Shown here in pieces: positions 10,424-20,220 of a stretch of DNA of 64,000 nt. Under the pieces are notes generated by a model. That model was not told the origin of the DNA and made no database searches. It saw nothing but the letters and a program-made list of their open reading frames with translations. The position numbers and the translations under genes are program-made. Position 1 is the stretch's first letter; every line of letters starts with the position of its first letter. The stretch comes from Pycnopodia helianthoides (lineage: Eukaryota > Echinodermata > Asteroidea > Forcipulatida > Asteriidae). The stretch covers positions 248,001-312,000 of the forward strand of contig CM063248.1 in NCBI GenBank assembly GCA_032158295.1, given 5' to 3'.

Positions 10424-11437
10424 ATGCCGTTGTCAAAACGTACCCCTGCCTCCCCGAAATCGACTGGGGCGAGTGGTGCTAAGCGCCCAAAACGCGGCTC
10501 ATCGGGGGGTTCTTCGACGGCCACCACGGCGAGTTCCGTGACAGCCTCATCCTCGGCCGCCACTCCGGTGGCAGACGTGGAGCCGGCTGCATTGGGACGT
10601 CCAGTTGCGGTGTCTGCCTCAGCATCATCGCCTTATTCTGGGATAGGTGAGTTCAATGCGGTTTCAAATTCTCCTAGCCCAAATTTTCCAACCCCAGTTC
10701 TCACCACGGTTAACCCGGCTACAGTAGGGGTTACTCAATCCCCATTGCTGAGCGTGTGTGATGAGCTTGGGGCTGAAGTGCCTCTTTCAGTGCAAGAAAA
10801 AATTTGGAAAGGGGAGTTTGTTGAATTTGGTTCCTTGTTAAGGCCGGTTCCAGGCGATTCCATTAATGATTGTATTTTTATGGTCGGCTCCCAAGAGTCT
10901 CCTGCTTGGCAACTCAGGCCGCATAAGCAGCCCCGACGTGTAACGTCCATTGAGCAATGGACATCGGCGTTTTTAATTTTTGCCTCCATTTTTCTCAAAC
11001 GGCACCCTGTGCAAGCGCGCTATTTGCTGAAATATACCGATATTGTGCGTTCTGCTGCCAGTAGGCGTACTGGCTTTGGCTGGCGCGATTACGACATACA
11101 TTTTAGATTGAGGCAAGCCCGTATGCCATCCCGCTCCTGGGCTACCATTGACACTGAGTTGTGGCTCACTTTGGTTGGTGCGCCGGTGCAGCCACATAGT
11201 TTTCGTCCCTACGGAAACAATGGCTCCTTTCGGCAGCACGACCGCAATGGTGGAGTGGGACAACGGCAGTCAACCCAAATGCTCTGTACCTGTCACGGCT
11301 TCAACCGTGGCCAATGCGTGCGTACAGCCTGCCGTTACGCACACAAATGCGCTAACTGCTCCTCAGCCGGTCATGCACCCGTGCATTGCAGAGTTACTCG
11401 TTCCCTCAAGCCAGCAGCTAGCACCAACCCCAATTAA
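10424..11437 (+). CDS. Gag-like protein of the YR retroelement (copy A)
   Basis: 337 codons from ATG 10424, which I prefer over the upstream open frame because MPLSKRTPASPKS starts a basic, Ser/Ala-rich head typical of these proteins. Residues 1-110 are low-complexity. The middle has WKGEFVEFGSLL, IEQWTSAFLIFASIFLKRHP and WRDYDIHFRLRQAR, a pattern I associate with DIRS-type gag. The C-terminus has a Cys/His cluster, C-x-C-H-x-F-N-R-G-x-C, CRYAHKC and C-x5-H-x4-HC, likely nucleic-acid binding. The role is presumably packaging of element RNA. Its 3' end overlaps the RT frame. It is intact here and nearly identical in copy B (48787). Confidence 0.85.
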   Translation: MPLSKRTPASPKSTGASGAKRPKRGSSGGSSTATTASSVTASSSAATPVADVEPAALGRPVAVSASASSPYSGIGEFNAVSNSPSPNFPTPVLTTVNPATVGVTQSPLLSVCDELGAEVPLSVQEKIWKGEFVEFGSLLRPVPGDSINDCIFMVGSQESPAWQLRPHKQPRRVTSIEQWTSAFLIFASIFLKRHPVQARYLLKYTDIVRSAASRRTGFGWRDYDIHFRLRQARMPSRSWATIDTELWLTLVGAPVQPHSFRPYGNNGSFRQHDRNGGVGQRQSTQMLCTCHGFNRGQCVRTACRYAHKCANCSSAGHAPVHCRVTRSLKPAASTNPN

Positions 11438-12206
11438 GCTCAATAAGTTGCTTCCGTTTTTGCTTGTTTATCCTAACAAATTTGATTCTCAACTCCTCTT
11501 GCATGGTTTTTCTTATGGCTTTAGGCTTGGTTACGTTGATCAACGGGTTGGTTCACTGGCTCGTAATTTGACTTCTGTTTTTGCCAATCCTTCCATGGTT
11601 AGGCAGAAGGTTGACCGAGAGGTTGAACTTGGCCGGGTGGCTGGCCCATTTTTAGATCCTCCTTTGCAGGCCCTCCGTTGTTCCCCAATTGGTCTTGTAC
11701 CAAAACAAGTGCCTGGAGAATTTCGCCTGATTTATAACCTTTCTTCGCCGCTTGGAGATTCGGTTAATGATCACATTGATCAATCTTTAACGTCAGTCAC
11801 TTATGCTAGTTTTGATGATGCCGTTGCCATGGTGACTCTTTTGGGTCCTCGTGCTCTTATGGCCAAATCGGATATCAAATCAGCGTTTCGCTTGCTTCCG
11901 GTTCACCCTGATGATTTTAATTTGCTGGGTTTCACTCTTGATGGCCACTTCTATTTCGACAAATGTATGCCAATGGGTTGTTCTATTTCTTGTGCCACAT
12001 TTGAACGATTTAGCACCTTTCTGGATTACAGTGCCCGCAAGGTCGCTGTTGCCCCGAACATTTTGCATTATCTTGATGATTTTCTCTTCGTTGGTAAGCA
12101 GGCCACTCACGACTGTGAGCGTGCCCTGCAGTCCTTTAAAGTCGTTTGCAAGGAATTCGGGTGCCTTTGGCGGTTGAGAAAACTGAGGGGCCGAAAACTA
12201 CATTAA
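11373..12206 (+). CDS. Reverse transcriptase domain of the YR retroelement (copy A)
   Basis: The frame is open from 11148, but recognisable sequence starts after the gag stop. The ATG at 11373 is the first sensible start. RT blocks: GRVAGPFLDPP with SPIGLVPKQVPGEFRLIYNL, KSDIKSAFRLLPVHPDD, FDKCMPMGCSISCATFE and the catalytic ILHYLDDFLFVG (YLDD). It copies element RNA into DNA. It leaves its frame at about 12170: after VVCKEFG the expected VPLAVEKTEGP continues one frame back, in the RNase H ORF. Either one G is missing from a G run or the shift is programmed; copy B has the identical arrangement. Confidence 0.9.
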   Translation: MHPCIAELLVPSSQQLAPTPIKLNKLLPFLLVYPNKFDSQLLLHGFSYGFRLGYVDQRVGSLARNLTSVFANPSMVRQKVDREVELGRVAGPFLDPPLQALRCSPIGLVPKQVPGEFRLIYNLSSPLGDSVNDHIDQSLTSVTYASFDDAVAMVTLLGPRALMAKSDIKSAFRLLPVHPDDFNLLGFTLDGHFYFDKCMPMGCSISCATFERFSTFLDYSARKVAVAPNILHYLDDFLFVGKQATHDCERALQSFKVVCKEFGCLWRLRKLRGRKLH

Positions 12207-13003
12207 CTTTCCTGGGCTTGTCAATTAATACAATATCTCAGGAAGTTACGGTGCCTCCGGGCAAACTAAATGCCTTGCAGGCTAAACTGGACAGTGTGTT
12301 GGTTAGGAAGAAGGTCACACTCCGTGTTCTCCAATCTTTGTTAGGGAGTTTGAATTTTTTGTTTAGGGCAGTTCGGCCAGGTCGTGCTTTTCTGAGGCGC
12401 TTATTTGATATGACACGGGGTGTTTCTAAGCCACATCATCGCATTCGTGTTACGGCAGGGGCTAGGGAAGATCTACTTGCTTGGCAACAATTTTCGTTAC
12501 ACTTTAATGGTTCAGTTATGTTTCCACCCGGTATTTGGATGTCTAATGGTAACTTACATTTGTTTACGGATGCTTCAGTAGAACTAGGGTTTGGGGCATT
12601 TTTTGATGGCAGTTGGTCGCAAGGTCGTTGGCCGTATGCGATCCGTTCATTGAAAATGTCCATAGCATTTCTTGAGCTGTTTCCTATTACACTTGCTCTG
12701 CGTTTATGGAGTCCCGCCTTACGGAATAACAGAGTAATTTTTTGGTGCGATAATGAGGCTGTTGTGTCTATTATCAATCGGCAGACGTCACATTGTCCTA
12801 AGATCATGAAATTGGTTCGTTCAATGGCATTACACTGTCTGGAATTCAACATTCACTTCAAGGCACGTCATGTACCTTGTGTTGATAATTCTATCGCCGA
12901 TGCTCTTTCCCGTTTTCTGATTAAACGTTTTCGCCAGTTGGCTCCCGGGGCAGACCCCGTTTTGACTCCCTTACCCAGCAACCTATGGGAAGACTTCAGT
13001 TAG
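12164..13003 (+). CDS. RT connection and RNase H domain of the YR retroelement (copy A)
   Basis: This follows the RT in the -1 frame. It starts with VPLAVEKTEGP and LTFLGLSINT (the RT thumb), then the RNase H part: LFTDASVELGFGAFFDG (first catalytic Asp), IAFLELFPI (Glu), IFWCDNEAVVSIINR (Asp) and VPCVDNSIADALSRF (final Asp). It degrades the RNA strand of the RNA/DNA hybrid. All four expected acidic residues are present, so the domain itself looks undamaged. It has no start of its own and depends on the frameshift from the RT. The next ORF, the recombinase, begins immediately after. Confidence 0.9.
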   Translation, partial: PLAVEKTEGPKTTLTFLGLSINTISQEVTVPPGKLNALQAKLDSVLVRKKVTLRVLQSLLGSLNFLFRAVRPGRAFLRRLFDMTRGVSKPHHRIRVTAGAREDLLAWQQFSLHFNGSVMFPPGIWMSNGNLHLFTDASVELGFGAFFDGSWSQGRWPYAIRSLKMSIAFLELFPITLALRLWSPALRNNRVIFWCDNEAVVSIINRQTSHCPKIMKLVRSMALHCLEFNIHFKARHVPCVDNSIADALSRFLIKRFRQLAPGADPVLTPLPSNLWEDFS

Positions 13004-13842
13004 AGGTACAAGACTTGTTGCAACATTCATTGGCCCCCCGCACGCACTTGCTTTACCAAAGGGCATGGCAACTTTTCCAGTGGTTTTGCTCAAATCATGG
13101 CTTCCATAATACAACTACCCCGTCTCTTCAGTCCCTGGTTCAATTTATTGCATAGTTGTCAGTTAATAAGTATGCACCAAACTCCATTGCAACTAATGTT
13201 TCAGGTATAGCACCAGCATTGCGTTTGTCTGGGTCACCTGATATCACCAAACATTTCATTATTAATCGTTTGTTGGATGGCTGTAGACGTCTCAATAGCC
13301 GCCGGGACGCACGCCGCCCCATTACATTGCTCATTTTGCAGCGCATTGTTCCGGCGCTGGATTCAGTTTGCAGCAGCCGCTTTGAAGCTTGCTTATTTCG
13401 CACAGCGTTTCTGTTAGCTTTCTTTGGTTTTCTGCGGGTTGGTGAACTGACAGCCACATCCAAGGATGCGGCATCTCCCTTGAGGTGGTCGGATGTTTCC
13501 CTGCAGATCGAGCCTGCCGGCCAAGTTGTTATTTTGAATGTTCGGTTTTCAAAAACTGATCAGTTTGGTAAAGGTTGTTTCATTGTCATTCCAGTGTTCT
13601 CACAAGCTGGCAATTTACTCTGCCCTGTGCGGGCCACTGAGCAGTATATGTCCATGCGCACTTGCACCTCGCAGGGCGATAATTTTTTAACCCACTTTGA
13701 TGGGACCCCGGTCACACGCGCTCAGTTCACGGCGGTCTTGCAGCGCCGTCTTGCAGCGTGCTCTTGGTTTTGTTGGCCTTAAGGACCAGCGCTTCACCTC
13801 TCATCATTTCGTATTGGGGCGGCGACATCTGCGGCTATGGCA
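13004..13842 (+). pseudogene. Tyrosine recombinase of the YR retroelement, truncated (copy A)
   Basis: The core-binding domain reads VQDLLQHSLAPRTHLLYQRA, then a TAG at 13153-13155 sits where SLVQFIAYLSVNKYAPNS-like sequence is expected. The catalytic domain follows with FFGFLRVGELTAT (catalytic Arg) and KTDQFGKGC. A frameshift lies near 13755, a further base is missing in the SHSFRIG region (13800), and about 220 bases are deleted after 13842, removing the GRW box and the Tyr nucleophile. It would have joined circular cDNA to the genome. Copy B shares the TAG and the first shift but keeps the C-terminus. Confidence 0.88.
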
Positions 13843-14010
13843 TAAATGTCGTAAATATCTTTGCAAATATTTTTGCAAATATTTGTAATGTCGCAAATAT
13901 CTCTGCAAATATCTTTGCAAATATTTGCGATGTCGCAAATATCTTTGCAAATATGTGCGATGTCGCAAATATTGTCGCATACTTTGTCGAATACTTTGTT
14001 GCATAGTTTG
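13843..14010 (+). repeat. Array of TTTGCAAATAT units (copy A)
   Basis: Units of TTTGCAAATATC or close variants follow each other directly, mixed with GCGATGTCGCAAATAT. Many form the palindrome GCAAATATTTGC. At least eight units are visible here and about ten in copy B (52338-52556). The array decays to TCGCATACTTTG before GCCGGTTATTTTTTCAAGAG. It lies exactly at the recombinase end of the element. Translations such as VANIFANICD are by-products. Confidence 0.85.
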
Positions 14011-14777
14011 CATATTTGTGCCGGTTATTTTTTCAAGAGCCTAGAGGGTCTTTTAAAATTGTTTGGGTTCCAGCCTTCATTCCATTGACATGTACACAAG
14101 GGCGGGTAGTCGGGTGCAGTTTGTGTATGATTGGTACGTCTGTGCCGCGGCGCGTTCGCCTGTACACATGATAATGTAATGTAGGCCTACATGTACATGT
14201 ATACTTTTACACAACGTGCACACACGCATGCAGTGCATCCGCGTGATCTCTTGCTTTAATCGCGGACGTGTTAGATAATTTGTGTTTATGGATTGTAGGC
14301 CTAGGCCTACCTAAAACAATTCTCAGTGCGATCATCGACTGTGAGTGTACACGTCTCACCGTAGATGACTGTCATCCTTCTTTGAATAAGGACTATTTCT
14401 ACCTCCATGATACTTGGTTTTGGATATTAAAAAAAAGCCAATAAATTAAATGTTAATAAGGCTGATTTCCTACAAAATTCACTATTCCCCCAGTAATCAT
14501 ACAAGATGTCAACAGGTCTGGCCCATATACTCCGTCATTTCAAGGCTCACTCTCATTTCTCAGCAAACACACCGCATACATAGTCTTAGGCTACCTCAAG
14601 ATCCCCCAGTACTGACTATTACTCCCCTGAGGTAGATTTCTTCCATGGTTGACCATTACCCCATCCGACCTTCTAGGAAATGATATGTCACCGATTTTAT
14701 ATATTTTCTCTATGACATCATGTCGATATCTAGACATACCCCCCCCCCCCAAGAAACCATTGAACGTCTCCTAAATT

Positions 14778-14850
14778 CACAAGTCACAAGTAAAATTTTC
14801 GCAAGTCAAGTCAAGTCACAAATCAAATTTTTGCAAGTCAAGTCACAAGT
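14778..14850 (+). repeat. Imperfect AAGTC array
   Basis: Repeated CAAGTCAAGTCACAAGTCA with interspersed AAATTTTCGC and AAATTTTTGC. The block B counterpart (53322-53446) is longer, so unit number differs between the two blocks. Confidence 0.75.
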
Positions 14851-14852
14851 CA

Positions 14853-14956
14853 CATAATGTCCCGAAATAAGCCCCCTCCCATGGTGTTGCGACAAACTTA
14901 AGTACATAATGTCCCGAAATAAGCCCCCTCCCATGGTGTTGCGACAAACTTAAGTA
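14853..14956 (+). repeat. 52-base tandem duplication
   Basis: Two perfect 52-base units start with CATAATGTCCCGAAATAAGC at 14853 and 14905. Block B has one unit (53447). It is another length difference between the two blocks. Confidence 0.9.
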
Positions 14957-15682
14957 CAATAAAGAAAAACTGTTACAAGACCAGTTAATAAATTCAATCA
15001 GTAAGTCAGAGCTCATTCACCCGGATTTTTTATTCAAATGAAAACTGAATTAAAAAAACAGGCCAAAGTGGAAAAATACACACTTGTAATAAAGCACATC
15101 TTAGCAATTGACCTGAAGTTAAGTTACAAACAATCCATATGTGCCATATGCTGTTTATTGAAACAAATGATTCTTCGGCTTCTAGCTTTGCTGTGGAAGA
15201 TGGACTTAAAAGTTGCTTTCAATCATTTCCTTTACATACCACTAAGTGAATAAGCACAAATGAAATATGTAATTATCAGCTGGTAATTATTAATTTACAA
15301 TGGTGTAAACTCTGGGGGAATGGGGTGTATACCCTCACTTTTTGGAATGGGGGATGACCATAGGATCATCCGGGATCTCCCCAGATTTTGCAAAGTGGCT
15401 GAGAAAATTTTTTACGAATTTATGAAACAAAACAGGCACAAATTTGACCCCAAAAAACACGCCTCAAAAACATGCATGACCGATGCACTCTTTTTACCCA
15501 AATTTCAGAATTTAACCCCACTTTTCAACACAGATTTACGCCACTGCTTTTTAAAAAATTATCTGCACTTTATGTTAATCAAAATATTTATAAACACAAC
15601 AAAAATGCGAGATCAAAGCTAATTGTTTCACTCCTTTTCTTAGAAACTGAAGTTATCCACAATGACCATCTTTACATCATGT

Positions 15683-17110
15683 TTACAAGCTGTTGCATTT
15701 AAGGAATATCAAGTTTGATAACATTTTGTCTCCAAGTCGAGCACGGTGGGGGCGCATGATGATGCCGCCATGACTGAAGACTCGCTCTACTGGTGCACTT
15801 GATGCTGGTACCCCCAGAACACTCATTGCCATTGGAAACAGTTTAGTCAAAGTGTTTCTATTTGCAGCCCAGAAGTGAAGGTAGGAATTGGGAATGTTGC
15901 CATTGAACCCATCGCAAAGTTCTAAATATCGCGAAAGCTGGGCTGCGGGGGATGTCTTGCTGAAGCTCATATGGCGTATGCGACTGTAGCCAGCAAATAA
16001 GCGAGGCATCTTCTCAGGTGGTGCATCATCCTCTTCACTGCTTGCGTCCTGATTGGCCTGCATAGAATGTGCTTCTGTAATTATAAGAAAGAAAAAATTG
16101 AAACAGAAAGATAATTATTATACATACATGTACATGTATACAACTTATCAGTACACTGTGTATGTTTTGTTACTTTGAAGTTATCCAATTTTCTGCTTTA
16201 TATGGAGATTTACTGTAACTGGTTGGTGTCAAAAGTGTATTGATTTCATTTGCATTGTTTTTTACCTTCGACACATTTCAAGACTTCAGCCTTCATCTCA
16301 TTAGATGCCATAACATCATAATCCAGCCACATCAAGGAGAATGATGGATCCAGCACAGCAGACATCACATACAAGGGGGTCACCAAACGGGAAGGCATCT
16401 GCTGCCTTTGAAGAAGGCAACATACCGACACCAACAAATATGCCTTTGAACCTTGTCTCCAGGGAGTCCTGCAGTGATCTGATGAGCCCAGTCAGATAAC
16501 GGCAATGGCGATGTTGTGTCATACTATGCAGATGGTGGTTTAAAGATAAAACACACGGCAAGACACAGCTGATAGTGACCAATTTTTCTCCTTGTGTCAA
16601 GTTTGTTGCATCAAGGAATGGTTCAAGAATTTCAACAAGTTCCTTAAGTTGACTCCATTCACGTGGACCGAATGATGCTTCCTTGTGACCTTGTTCATCT
16701 AAAAGGTCGCACAGGGCCTGGTGCTCAAAGGCTGATGATGGCCTTCACTTGCAGCAGGGTTGAGTTCCAACGTGTGCATATTTGTGCTGGTATGTTCCTG
16801 TTCACGCCAAACTTGGTTTCAAAGGCCTCCTTGAATTTACAGCTGGTGTGAAGGAGACCACTTAGTCTTGAGGATTTGGCCATAGCCGGACTTATCGCTT
16901 TTGTTTCCTTCAGGCCATCATAAATAACTAGTTGCAATGTATGAGTGAAGCATTGCAAGCATTGCCTTCTGCAGTTGCGGCCAAGCACCAATTCGACATT
17001 CATCTGTTCCTCCTCCCCAAGTTGTTCCCAAATGTTCTCGTCATCCAAGTGGTCACAGTCTACATGACATGACAATTTCCAAAAGGATACGATCAACTGC
17101 TCCTTCAGGA
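15683..17110 (-). pseudogene. hAT-family transposase remnant with an intron (copy A)
   Basis: Read from 17110 leftwards: HLDDENIWEQLGEEEQ, CFTHTLQLVIYDGL, ICTRWNSTL, after a shift EHQALCDLLDEQGHKEASF and WSQLKELVEILEPFLDATN, then TQGEKLVTISCVLP, GMLPSSKAADAFPFGDPL, and after a spliceable intron (minus strand GTAAAA to ATTACAG, 16265 down to 16075) the dimerisation domain with FWAANRNTLTKLFP and ASSAPVERVFSHGG, RPHRARLGDKMLSNLIFLK. These are hAT hallmarks. An extra G near 16375 breaks this copy where copy B is open. The N-terminal BED finger is not seen. It is dead as it stands. Confidence 0.88.
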
Positions 17111-17820
17111 ATCAATCCTTGAAGAGCTGGCAGCAACACGATGAGTAGATACAAGTTGACACAGAACCCATAACAACTAAATAATGAATTAAAAGAAAGA
17201 AATTAATAGAAAATTAATAGATGCAAGGACAAATCAAATAATTTGTAATTGTTTTTTTTTAAATAACATTTATAGCGGTTTTTTTACTATAAGAATTACA
17301 GTCATGTTACAGGTTCGGCATCTGTGGCATTTTAATTCATCAATACAGTACTTCTTCTTCTAGGTAAAGTGCAGACTTCATTGTATGAAGTTATCGCACT
17401 GTTGTTACTTGTTAGTACTACTACTACACTACTACTGACTGTGGTGTGCAGTGCTGCAACATTTGTGCTCCCAAGGTCAGCTAAAAATAACTGCAGTTTT
17501 TGCGGGAGACTTTGGTCGAAATCAAATACAAACACTTTTTTCATGTTGTAAACTATTGCAAGTGAAGGTTGGTGAAGGAAATTATGCCATACCACAGGCA
17601 CTGTGGGGGAAGAGCTTTGTAATTGTAATTGTATAGGATACTTGCACTAAACTCAAGAAGAAGACAGTTGCTCTAGAGGGATTTTATTTAATTTCAAATG
17701 GTAATTTTCTTAGTTATGAGAAAGTTACAAGCCTTCATTTCAGGTTTTGTTTCGAAACACCATGATCTGTTTCGTTCAGAGAAAAAAATATGAACACCGT
17801 GTCCTGCAGTTTAGGCTAAC
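17111..17820. other. No gene seen
   Basis: AT-rich sequence upstream of the hAT remnant (17111-17330), then a segment (17332-17640) with open but unrecognisable frames on both strands and a short TACTACTAC run near 17417. A roughly 20-base indel separates it from block B near 17646. No motif supports a gene. Confidence 0.55.
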
Positions 17821-17897
17821 TTCGAGTTGACTTCGGACCGAGTTGACATGGGACCGAGTTGACTTCGGACCGAGTAGACTTCGGACCGAGTTGACCT
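17821..17897 (+). repeat. 16-base minisatellite
   Basis: About five units of GAGTTGACTTCGGACC, with variants GAGTTGACATGGGACC and GAGTAGACTTCGGACC, in direct tandem. The same array with the same variant order occurs at 56377-56453 in block B. Confidence 0.88.
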
Positions 17898-18338
17898 GAA
17901 CCTACTCCTAGAATTATCAGGTTCGATCCGCTATCGGCTCCATGAACCTCATAGAGGTTCATGTACAAACTCCAATACAAAACTTTTTGTCATTTAGGTT
18001 TCTGCACCTGGAGTTCTCATTTGAAATCGGATCTCGCCAAAATTAGGCTCTACGTGTTCCTTGGAATCTCATTGAGCGTTGCATGGGTCAAGAAAATCCA
18101 CTCCTTTGTTTCATTGTGTACACCTTCATAGTCCTCGGGTGTATTCATTCAATTAGTACTTTCTGAAGCATTTGCTCTTATTTTGTTGTTTTATACCTGT
18201 TGGCAAATTTAGCTTTGAAACTTATTCTGCCATCGACCTGCTACCACTACGGTATTTTATTTGATTTGATTAACATGCAACCCATGTATGCCATTTAAGT
18301 TGTTATTTTAACTCTTCCCCTTACATTCATTAAATGAT

Positions 18339-18750
18339 GATTTCGCGGATTGGATTACTACCGGAAATCAGTTTTGATAATAATTGAATGAGATTTCGCG
18401 GGTTGGACTACTAACGGAAATCAGTTTTGATAATAATTGAATGAGATTTCGCGGGTTGGACTACTACCGGAAATCAATTTTATTGATAAAAATTGTATGA
18501 GATTTTGCGGGTTGGATTACTACCGGAAATCAATTTTGGTACAATTTGTATATGAGATTTCGCGGGTTGGACTACTACCGGAAATCAGTTTTGATAATAA
18601 TTGTATGAGATTTCGCGGGTTGGACTACTACCGGAAATCAATTTTATTGATAAAAATTGTATGAGATTTCGCGGGTTGGACTACTACCGGAAATCATTTA
18701 TGTTAATGTTTAAGATCTCGCAGATTAAACTACTGCCGGAGATCAGTACG
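18339..18750 (+). repeat. 53-56 base minisatellite with hairpin-forming units
   Basis: Eight units start at 18339, 18392, 18445, 18501, 18556, 18609, 18665 and 18714. Each has a conserved part, GATTTCGCGGGTTGGACTAC then TACCGGAAATC, and a variable AT-rich spacer of two main types (TTTTGATAATAATTG and TTTTATTGATAAAAATTG). The ends GATTTC and GAAATC can pair. It begins 24 bases after block A stops matching block B. Confidence 0.93.
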
Positions 18751-20220
18751 GTTCTTGCAAATATATTAAGAGTTGCTTTCAGTTTGCAAAAATGCAGTTT
18801 GGTTAATTGGTTGCATTTGTAACAAACTGTTCATGGTTTTAAGATCATGTAATTTTACTCCGTCATTGTGAGCAAACCGTTACGGCAGATTCTGTGAATA
18901 TTTATTTCTAAATAATATCCGACTTTGTTATAATCAGTTGTTTTAATCAGCAAATGATAACATGTCTTCAGCCTAGCTTGTGTACTTCACGTCGAACCTT
19001 TTTCACGAGGCAAAGTGTGCAAACTGCGCACGCGCTAAGACTGATTCCGGTAGAAAGCATGCCCATTGTAAAGTTGCCTCATCTGTCCTGGAAAAAAAAA
19101 TAAAAAATAAAAAAAATGCTTCCAGCCACATGACCCACATTTAAGTATTATTATAGTTCCGGAGACATACGTGTTTCCGACGAAACTAATACACTGCATG
19201 CGGTATTAAAATCCCTTTATGGTAATTCTCTGGGCCATGAATGAGGAATGCCTTTTTTTAATGGAGAGAAAAAAGACGGGGAGCAAAAAGTTGACTCTTG
19301 CCATACTCTTAAGAGTTGGGGGTGACAACCAGTTTACTTGCCAGTGACACTATCTGCACACACTTTTTTTCATTTTTATTCTTTTGCATCTGGGAATGGT
19401 TTTGTATCATATTAACGAAATCCATTTGACGGCTTATAACCGTTTGCACTTCAACCCTTCACGCAAGACAGTGGAAAATGTTGCAAAAACAAGTAACAAA
19501 AACGAAACAACCCCCCAAAAGTTGCTGATGTGTAACTAAAGCAATGACTTCAAACACTGTGAAACAGTTTGACGAAGCTCAGTAGAACCAACAATTACCC
19601 AATCAGACTTAATCTGCACGAGTGGGTGTGGCTAACGTTCGCGAAGTAAAATGTTAAAACCATTGTGCTGTTTCCGAGAGTTTTACGTAATTCGCTAAAT
19701 CTTGTTAAAATATACACCATACTCCAATATAAATATTTGTACACGCACAAGTAAATATAAATTAAAACAATTATTTAGCTGATCTTGAATACAAGTTAAA
19801 CCGTAAAAGTAGTTAGGGCACAGTTTGCTTATTTGCAGGTTCAATGAACAAGATATACCGATTAGCAAATTATTATTTAAATTTTACATAAATGTTACAA
19901 ATTATCACCATATTTAATATGTCAAAGTGGATATGAAAATTGTTTCAATTTTTCAAATCTTTTAACTAGTTTAAACGATTAAATCGGTAATTCGTGTAAA
20001 ACGAGTCAATCGGTTAAATCCACAACCGCAAACGGCGGATGATTATGAAAAACTTAGTGAGTCTGGACAAACAATGTCTAACCAACCTTGTCTAAAGTTC
20101 TGCCACCATTCATTGGTTTACAGATTAACGCCACACACTCGTCATACCTCATTAATAATGCAAACAGTTGAATGTAGTCTATACTGTCTGTGTCTCGTCG
20201 GAGTATTCACCAGAATAGTC
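18751..20220. other. No gene seen; upstream region of the PAN/Link-like gene
   Basis: AT-rich, apparently single-copy sequence between the minisatellite and the first exon. I see no ORF with family features, and no clear TATA box at a convincing distance. It probably contains the promoter and any 5' untranslated exon of the gene starting at 20221, but I cannot place them. Confidence 0.5.

Larger units (their letters stand above)
10300..14095 (+). mobile_element. Tyrosine-recombinase retroelement (DIRS/Ngaro type), copy A
   Basis: The gene order gag-like ORF, RT, RNase H and tyrosine recombinase, without integrase or aspartic protease, is diagnostic of DIRS-order (YR) retrotransposons. The DIRS-type RNase H end and the recombinase signature with HxxR and Tyr (seen in copy B) support it. 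The outer limits are approximate. I did not find the inverted or split direct repeats that would separate DIRS from Ngaro or PAT. Frames are broken by the same stop and the same RT/RNase H offset in both copies, and this copy has also lost the recombinase C-terminus, so it is inactive. Confidence 0.85.
14096..15682. other. No gene seen; simple repeats
   Basis: The stretch holds GTAGGCCTACATGTACATGT-like palindromic sequence near 14182-14202, a poly-C tract at 14742-14751, an AAGTC/CAAGT array at about 14778-14850 and a 52-base tandem duplication. The short open frames have no family features and are not shared as intact frames with block B. Confidence 0.6.
1230..18315 (+). repeat. Block A: large duplicated block, near-identical to block B
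   Basis: From TTCAAATTAAAACGTCTAGC to TGTTATTTTAACTCT this block matches 41408-56871 in the same order and orientation, with about one difference per hundred bases by eye plus indels. Differences include a 1.8-kb tandem duplication only here (4256-7864), a 52-bp tandem duplication only here (14853-14956), a roughly 220-bp loss in the recombinase region (after 13842) and small frameshifting indels. Up to about 9060 it also matches block C at lower identity. All its content is mobile-element remnant. Confidence 0.93.

Noticed and set aside
12436..12852. 138-codon minus-strand ORF opposite the RNase H (also 50799-51215)
   Set aside because: It is antisense to a clearly coding domain and has no family features.
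13758..14088. Open frames with VANIFANICD repeats, which might suggest a repeat protein
   Set aside because: They are translations of the TTTGCAAATAT array in several frames, with no stable start or conservation between copies.
17918..17935. GGTTCGATCC box as in a tRNA gene
   Set aside because: No A box, acceptor stem or anticodon arm could be placed around it.
18339..18750. CRISPR-like array
   Set aside because: The DNA is eukaryotic, the spacers are repeated rather than unique, and no cas genes exist.
18437..18822. Repeat protein with GLLPEI and GLDYYRKS units
   Set aside because: The frame changes with spacer length from unit to unit; it is a minisatellite, not a selected protein.
20074..20220. 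Upstream ATG at 20074 as the start of the PAN-like exon
   Set aside because: The ATG at 20221 begins a clean signal peptide; the added 49 residues would bury it behind another hydrophobic segment and show no domain.
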